Shown here in pieces: positions 59,818 to 64,000 of a stretch of 64,000 nt of DNA. The position numbers and the translations under genes were made by a program. The stretch spans positions 62,001 through 126,000 of the forward strand of contig CALLKK010000017.1 of assembly GCA_938008435.1 (NCBI GenBank), given 5' to 3'. The stretch is from an uncultured Steroidobacter sp. GTDB taxonomy: Bacteria > Pseudomonadota > Gammaproteobacteria > Steroidobacterales > Steroidobacteraceae. The notes beneath the pieces are model-generated. The model was not told the origin of the DNA, did no database searches, and worked only from the letters and a program-made list of their open reading frames with translations. Each line of letters starts with the position of its first letter. Within the stretch, counting starts at the first letter, position 1.

Positions 59818-60756
59818 TCAGCTGGCGGCAGCGTCCTTCTGGACGAGCCGCATGAACAACTCCTCGAGACGGTTCGTCTTGTTACGCATCGAGAGCACTT
59901 CGATGCCCGCCGCCGTCAGGCGCGAGAAGATGTCGTTCAAGTTCTGCTCCTTAGACACCTCGATCTCGAGCGTGTGATCGTCCGGCATCGTCACCGTATA
60001 GCCAGGCAGCTCGGGTTTGGTGGCGATGGGATTGCGCAGATTGAAGACGAACGTCTCGGTCTGGAGCTTGCGCAGCACGCGACTCATGCGGTCGTTCTCG
60101 ATGATCTGCCCCTTGTCGATGATCGCGACGTTGCGGCAGAGGCTCTCGGCCTCCTCGAGATAATGCGTGGTGAGGATGATGGTCGTGCCGGCCGCATTGA
60201 TGTCGCGCATGAATGCCCACATCGAGCGGCGCACCTCGATGTCGACGCCCGCCGTCGGCTCATCGAGGATCAAGAGCTTCGGCTCGTGCATCAAGGCGCG
60301 CGCGATCATCAAACGACGTTTCATGCCGCCCGAGAGCGTTCGCGACACCGCGTTGCGCTTGTCCCAGAGCTGTAGGGCCGTCAGATACTTCTCCAGGCGA
60401 TCGTGCGCGATGCGCCGCGGCAGACCGTAGAAGCCCGCTTGGTTGAGCAGGATCGTCGAGACCGTCTCGAATTGATTGAAGTTGATTTCCTGCGGCACCA
60501 GACCGATGCACGACTTCGCGAGCGCAAGATGCGTATCGATGTCGTAGCCGAACACCTCGACCTTGCCGCTCGTCTTGTTGACGAGCGAGGTGACGATGCC
60601 GATCGCCGTGGTCTTGCCGGCGCCGTTCGGCCCGAGCAGGGCGAAGAAGTCGCGCTCCTCGACGTCCAAGTCGATGCCCTTCAGGGCACGCACGCCGTTC
60701 TTGTACGTTTTGGTGAGCTGTCGAAACGAGAGGGCTTTCATGGCTGCGCTGGACAT
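59818..60756 (-). CDS. ABC transporter ATPase (YadG-like, second copy)
   Basis: About 312 residues. Walker A is LLGPNGAGKTTAIGI, signature RTLSGGMKRRLMIARAL, Walker B LLILDEPTAGVDIEVRRSMW, switch TTHYLEEAESLCRN. The C-terminal regulatory part resembles that of the YadG-like ATPase at 41044. The ATG at 60756 (Met-Ser-Ser) is taken as start; an ATG at 60741 is equally possible. It forms an exporter with the permease gene downstream. Confidence 0.94.
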   Translation of the reverse strand: MSSAAMKALSFRQLTKTYKNGVRALKGIDLDVEERDFFALLGPNGAGKTTAIGIVTSLVNKTSGKVEVFGYDIDTHLALAKSCIGLVPQEINFNQFETVSTILLNQAGFYGLPRRIAHDRLEKYLTALQLWDKRNAVSRTLSGGMKRRLMIARALMHEPKLLILDEPTAGVDIEVRRSMWAFMRDINAAGTTIILTTHYLEEAESLCRNVAIIDKGQIIENDRMSRVLRKLQTETFVFNLRNPIATKPELPGYTVTMPDDHTLEIEVSKEQNLNDIFSRLTAAGIEVLSMRNKTNRLEELFMRLVQKDAAAS

Positions 60757-61030
60757 TGGCGGCCGCTGCAAGACGACCCGCCGTGACTGGAGCGTCGCCG
60801 CCTACGGGAGGTCCGTTGCGGCCCCATCCGCGTAAGGCGGCGCGCGAAGCCTAGCGATCCGTGTGCAGAGCGGCAAGGAGCCGCACGCGCGGCGCCCGAC
60901 TGCACGACGGGAAGTTCTGACAAGCTGCCCCGAAAGGACATGCTGCCGCCCTTTGCACCCCGTGTGCCAAGCGGGCATCATCATTGCGAAGAGCCTTCTT
61001 TCCGAAGCTCGGCGACCTTGCTAAGTCGAT

Positions 61031-62710
61031 ATGTACACGAGCTTTTTCGGCCTCGGTGAAAAGCCTTTCGCGATCACGCCCGATCCCCGCTACCTCTTCA
61101 TGAGCGAGCGGCATGCGGAAGCGCTTGCCCACCTGCTGTACGGCATCAACGAGGCAGGCGGCTTCATCCAGCTGACCGGCGAAGTCGGAACCGGCAAGAC
61201 GACCGTGGTGCGCTCGCTGCTCGAGCGTATGCCGGGTCATGCCGACGTCGCCGTGATCTTGAACCCGCAGCTCTCGCCGCTCGAGTTCGTGCTCACGATC
61301 TGCGAGGAGCTCGGCATCTTCGTGCGCGACGAGGATGCAAAAAGCATCAAGGATCTCGTCGATATCTTGAACAGGCGCCTGCTCGATGCGCACGCCAAGG
61401 GGCGGCGCGTCGTGCTCATCGTCGATGAGGCGCAGAACCTGACGCCCGAGACGCTCGAACAGGTGCGCCTGCTCACGAACCTGGAAACGGCCTCGCAAAA
61501 GCTCCTGCAGATCATCCTCATCGGTCAGCCGGAGCTGCGCGAAGTGCTCGCCCGCGTGGAGCTGCGCCAGCTCGCGCAGCGCATCACCGGGCGCTATCAC
61601 CTCGTGCCGCTGACCAAAGCGGAAACGGCAGCGTACGTGCGTCACCGGCTGAAGGTAGCCGGCGCGAACGGCGCGGAGATCTTCACGCCGGCAGCGCTGC
61701 GCGAGGTGCATCGCTTGAGCGGCGGCGTGCCGCGCATCATCAACGTGATCTGCGATCGCGCGCTGCTCGGCGCCTTCACGCAAGAGCAGCATCGCATCGG
61801 ACCTGCGCTCGTGCGTGCGGCTGCCTCGGAGGTCTACGGCCGCACGTTCCACCCGCCATGGTTGCGCGCGCTCGTCGCGAGCTGCGCGGTGGTCGGCGTT
61901 GCGGGCCTCGCCTTGGCGATTTGGCTGCTCATCGGCACCTTCCGCGCGTCCGAGCCGCAGAGCGCGCCGCTTGCCGACGCGGTACCTGCGGTGGAGGCCG
62001 CGGCGAGCCTTCAGCCTGTGGCAGCGCAGACCGCACCTGAGCCGCCGCCCGGCCCTTCGGCACGCGACATCGCCGAGATCCTCGAGGCGCATGCCGATGA
62101 GACCAACACCGAAGCCGCTTTTGGCGAGCTGTTTGCGCTGTGGGGCGGCCATTTCGATCCCGCCAATGGCCGACCGTGCGATCAAGCGCTCGCGCAAGGA
62201 CTCGAGTGCGTGTATCAGCAAGGCTCCTGGGGACAGCTGCGCACCCTGAACCGCCCCGCGATCCTGACGCTCGTCGACGATGCAGGCGATGCGCATCAGC
62301 TCGTCGTGAAAGCTCTCGACAGCGAGACCGCGCGCATCAAGCTGCCGTCGGCGGAATTCGCGGTACCGATCGCCTCCATTTCGCGCCTGTGGTTCGGCGA
62401 TTATCTCGTCTTGTGGCGGCCGCACGTGGCGGCTCCGCGGGCGCTGTCTGCAGGCATGCAAGGCGAAGGCGTACGCTGGCTGCGTCAGAGGCTCAACACG
62501 CTGCAAGGCCGGCCCGCAGACGAAGAGGTCAGCGACTACTACGACCAAGAGCTCGTACGCATGGTGGAAGAGTTTCAACGCCGCTATCGCTTGCGCGTCG
62601 ACGGCATTGCCGGCGTGCAGACCCAGATCGTGCTCGATGCGCTCGCCAATTCGCCCGGCGCGCCGCTGCTGGTCGCACAAGACGGCACGAATACGGGAGC
62701 GTCCGGATGA
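61031..62710 (+). CDS. General secretion pathway ATPase GspA/ExeA with peptidoglycan-binding domain
   Basis: A 559-residue inner-membrane protein. The AAA domain (about 1-265) begins MYTSFFGLGEKPFAITPDPRYLF, with Walker A GEVGTGKTTVVR and Walker B VLIVDEAQNL. A transmembrane helix lies near 278-302. The periplasmic part has a peptidase-C39-like/Pro-rich region and ends in a peptidoglycan-binding domain (GEGVRWLRQRLNTLQGRP, VEEFQRRYRLRVDGIAGVQTQ). In Aeromonas ExeA with ExeB places the type II secretin in the cell wall. The gspB gene overlaps its stop. Confidence 0.93.
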   Translation: MYTSFFGLGEKPFAITPDPRYLFMSERHAEALAHLLYGINEAGGFIQLTGEVGTGKTTVVRSLLERMPGHADVAVILNPQLSPLEFVLTICEELGIFVRDEDAKSIKDLVDILNRRLLDAHAKGRRVVLIVDEAQNLTPETLEQVRLLTNLETASQKLLQIILIGQPELREVLARVELRQLAQRITGRYHLVPLTKAETAAYVRHRLKVAGANGAEIFTPAALREVHRLSGGVPRIINVICDRALLGAFTQEQHRIGPALVRAAASEVYGRTFHPPWLRALVASCAVVGVAGLALAIWLLIGTFRASEPQSAPLADAVPAVEAAASLQPVAAQTAPEPPPGPSARDIAEILEAHADETNTEAAFGELFALWGGHFDPANGRPCDQALAQGLECVYQQGSWGQLRTLNRPAILTLVDDAGDAHQLVVKALDSETARIKLPSAEFAVPIASISRLWFGDYLVLWRPHVAAPRALSAGMQGEGVRWLRQRLNTLQGRPADEEVSDYYDQELVRMVEEFQRRYRLRVDGIAGVQTQIVLDALANSPGAPLLVAQDGTNTGASG

Positions 62711-63474
62711 GCTTCATTCTGGAAGCCCTGAAGAAATCCGAGAACGAGCGGCAACGCACCGTCGGACCGTCGCTCGCCGACGTGCCGATGCGCCCGCCGC
62801 GCGAAGAAAAACCCTGGTGGGCCATCGCGCTCGGCATATTGTTGCTCGCCAATCTGCTGGTGCTGCTCGTCGTGCTGATCCGCGGCGGCCTGCGCGAGAC
62901 ACCGCCCGCACCGCAGCCGGTCAGCACTGCTGCACCGGCGCCGCAACCAGCGCCCGCTCCCACCATTCAAAGCGCGCCCGTCGCGACTCCGCCCGCGCAA
63001 ACCGCCACGCCGGCGCTTGCTCGGCCTGAGCGCCTGCGCTCGAGCCCTGCCGTGCGCTCACTGGCGGACGAGGCGGCATCTGCAACAGTTGATGCGGATC
63101 CCTACGAGACCGAGCAACCGCCGCCGCAGCTCGCGGCCGCCGCGCGCGTGCCGGAAGGCCCCTCGATCGTGCGTCCGCTCGAACAAAACCATCGGACGGG
63201 CGCCTTTGTGTCGCCCCGTCCGGCGCCCGCCGCCGAGCCGCGCGAGGCGCTGCCGACCCTGCAGGATCTCTTGGCAAGCGGCGCACAGCTACCCGACCTG
63301 CACGTCGACATCCACGTGCACTCGCCCGTACCGGCCCAGCGCTTCGTCTTCGTGAACATGCGCAAGTACGTCGAGGGAGAGACGCTCGCCGAAGGCCCGC
63401 TCGTCGAGCGCATCACGAGCGACGGCGTCGTGCTCAACCATCGCGGCACGCGTTTCCTGCTACCGCGCCCCTAA
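62707..63474 (+). CDS. General secretion pathway protein GspB/ExeB
   Basis: A 255-residue protein. It starts MSFILEALKKSENERQR, the hallmark of GspB. A transmembrane helix follows at about 37-58 (ALGILLLANLLVLLVVLI), then a long Pro/Ala-rich periplasmic linker and a C-terminal globular domain with DLHVDIHVHSPVPAQRFVFVNMRKYVEGE. It works with GspA to insert the type II secretion secretin. Its ATG overlaps the gspA stop (ATGA at 62707-62710). The rest of the gsp operon is not in the window. Confidence 0.93.
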   Translation: MSFILEALKKSENERQRTVGPSLADVPMRPPREEKPWWAIALGILLLANLLVLLVVLIRGGLRETPPAPQPVSTAAPAPQPAPAPTIQSAPVATPPAQTATPALARPERLRSSPAVRSLADEAASATVDADPYETEQPPPQLAAAARVPEGPSIVRPLEQNHRTGAFVSPRPAPAAEPREALPTLQDLLASGAQLPDLHVDIHVHSPVPAQRFVFVNMRKYVEGETLAEGPLVERITSDGVVLNHRGTRFLLPRP

Positions 63475-63582
63475 CCGTCCCTCCCCGATTCCTGCGGCGC
63501 GTCGCTGCGCCGCCGCCTCCGCGCTCGCGAGCTCACGGGCCGCACATTGCCCCTCATTCTCTCGTTGTACGTTCATCTAATT

Positions 63583-63613
63583 GTTGACACAACGTCAACG
63601 CGCTCGCTAGGCT
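63583..63613 (+). promoter_or_regulatory. tetR promoter overlapping an inverted repeat
   Basis: TTGACA (63584-63589), 18-bp spacer, TAGGCT (63608-63613). The expected start is at the A of the ATG at 63620, so the mRNA looks leaderless. GTTGAC-ACAAC-GTCAAC (63583-63599) is a perfect inverted repeat over the -35, a natural site for autorepression by the encoded TetR protein. Confidence 0.6.
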
Positions 63614-63619
63614 GTTCCC

Positions 63620-64000
63620 ATGTCGTCGTACATCACCGAAAGACGCCAGGAAGAAAAGGATAGGCGCCGAACCGAAATCATCGACGCCGCCGAGGCGCTC
63701 TACAGAGAGCTCGGCTGGGATGCCGTCACCATGGAAAGCGTCGCCAAGCGCGCCCGCCTGAGCCGCGCGCTCGTCTACGTGTACTTCAAGGACAAGCAGG
63801 ATTTGCTGTTCGGCATCTCGGTGCGTGCAGTCGAGACGCTACGGCAGCGCTTCGAAGAAGCAAGCCAGCGCAGCAAGACCGGCATCGAGAAGATCACCGC
63901 GATCGGCCGCGCGTACATGGCGTTCGCGCAGGAATTTCCGCACTTCTTCGATGCCTGCGCGCGCCTCGAAATGCACGTGCCCGAGCCGGGCGCGCCGCCG
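63620..64000 (+). CDS. TetR/AcrR family transcriptional regulator, N-terminal part (runs off window)
   Basis: The first 127 residues of a TetR-type regulator. The helix-turn-helix is AVTMESVAKRARLSRALVYVYFKDKQDLLFGI, preceded by RRTEIIDAAEALYRELGWD. The ligand-binding domain begins but is cut at the window edge. No Shine-Dalgarno sequence precedes the ATG. The operator-like palindrome just upstream suggests autoregulation; the target genes are probably further right. Confidence 0.93.
   Translation, partial: MSSYITERRQEEKDRRRTEIIDAAEALYRELGWDAVTMESVAKRARLSRALVYVYFKDKQDLLFGISVRAVETLRQRFEEASQRSKTGIEKITAIGRAYMAFAQEFPHFFDACARLEMHVPEPGAPP

Noticed and set aside
1..64000. CRISPR arrays, tRNA or rRNA genes, insertion sequences
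   Set aside because: I looked for spaced direct repeats, tRNA-like cloverleafs, rRNA signature stretches and transposase motifs with terminal repeats and found none; a tRNA scan would be needed to exclude them fully.

Overview
The window is GC-rich chromosomal DNA with dense, mostly housekeeping gene content. It looks like a gammaproteobacterium near the Xanthomonadales/Nevskiales/Steroidobacteraceae. This is an inference from: the gene order dapF-DUF484-xerC-hslV-hslU-DUF971-ubiE-ubiJ-ubiB; an HslV with a 14-residue propeptide ending FHA before Thr-Thr-Ile; a TonB-dependent receptor of the Xanthomonas/Caulobacter type; and a receptor-SapC-cupin-flavin halogenase cluster. I saw no rRNA, tRNA, CRISPR array, insertion sequence or phage block.

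Layout. 0-7 kb: the 3' end of an AlgR-like LytTR regulator, a yqjD-yqjE-yqjK-like membrane trio, an AI-2E/PerM family protein overlapping hemC, then hemD-hemX-hemY. 7-10.2 kb: an iron-sulfur flavoreductase, an NAD-dependent epimerase and an orphan ParA ATPase. 10.3-18.6 kb: dapF, DUF484, xerC, hslVU, DUF971 and the ubiquinone genes ubiE-ubiJ-ubiB. 18.6-22.7 kb: DedA, panD, a LOG family protein and a large MHYT-GGDEF-EAL protein. 22.8-30.0 kb: a Cys-rich small protein and a complete trpEGDCFBA operon on the minus strand. The operon is preceded by a readable trp attenuator whose leader peptide has three consecutive Trp codons. 30.1-33.4 kb: Dps, an OprO/P-like porin and a sulfate-binding protein. 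33.5-40 kb: an ABC exporter, minCDE, a GIY-YIG protein, a luciferase-like oxidoreductase and a frameshifted small membrane protein. 40.3-49.4 kb: a YadGH-like ABC exporter, an AT-richer winged-helix/TPR regulator, an ABC-F ATPase, a Tat-exported aldo/keto reductase, a diguanylate cyclase and a CBS protein. 49.4-58.2 kb (minus strand): TonB-dependent receptor, SapC, cupin-like protein, two tandem flavin-dependent halogenases and glutathione peroxidase. 59-64 kb: a second YadGH-like exporter, GspA/ExeA-GspB, and the 5' part of a TetR regulator.

The most notable systems are two. First, the halogenase operon: an outer-membrane receptor with a long upstream region carrying a LacI-type palindrome, a receptor/SapC intergenic stem-loop, two tandem halogenases with intact catalytic motifs, and a co-directional peroxidase. 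Second, the trp attenuator, which appears to be transcribed from a promoter only 8 nt before the leader ATG, so the leader mRNA would be nearly leaderless. Several other genes (dapF, ubiE, the LOG gene, the luciferase-like gene, tetR) also have a -10-like hexamer 6-8 nt before the start codon and no Shine-Dalgarno sequence. Perfect GC-rich palindromes sit at four convergent gene junctions.
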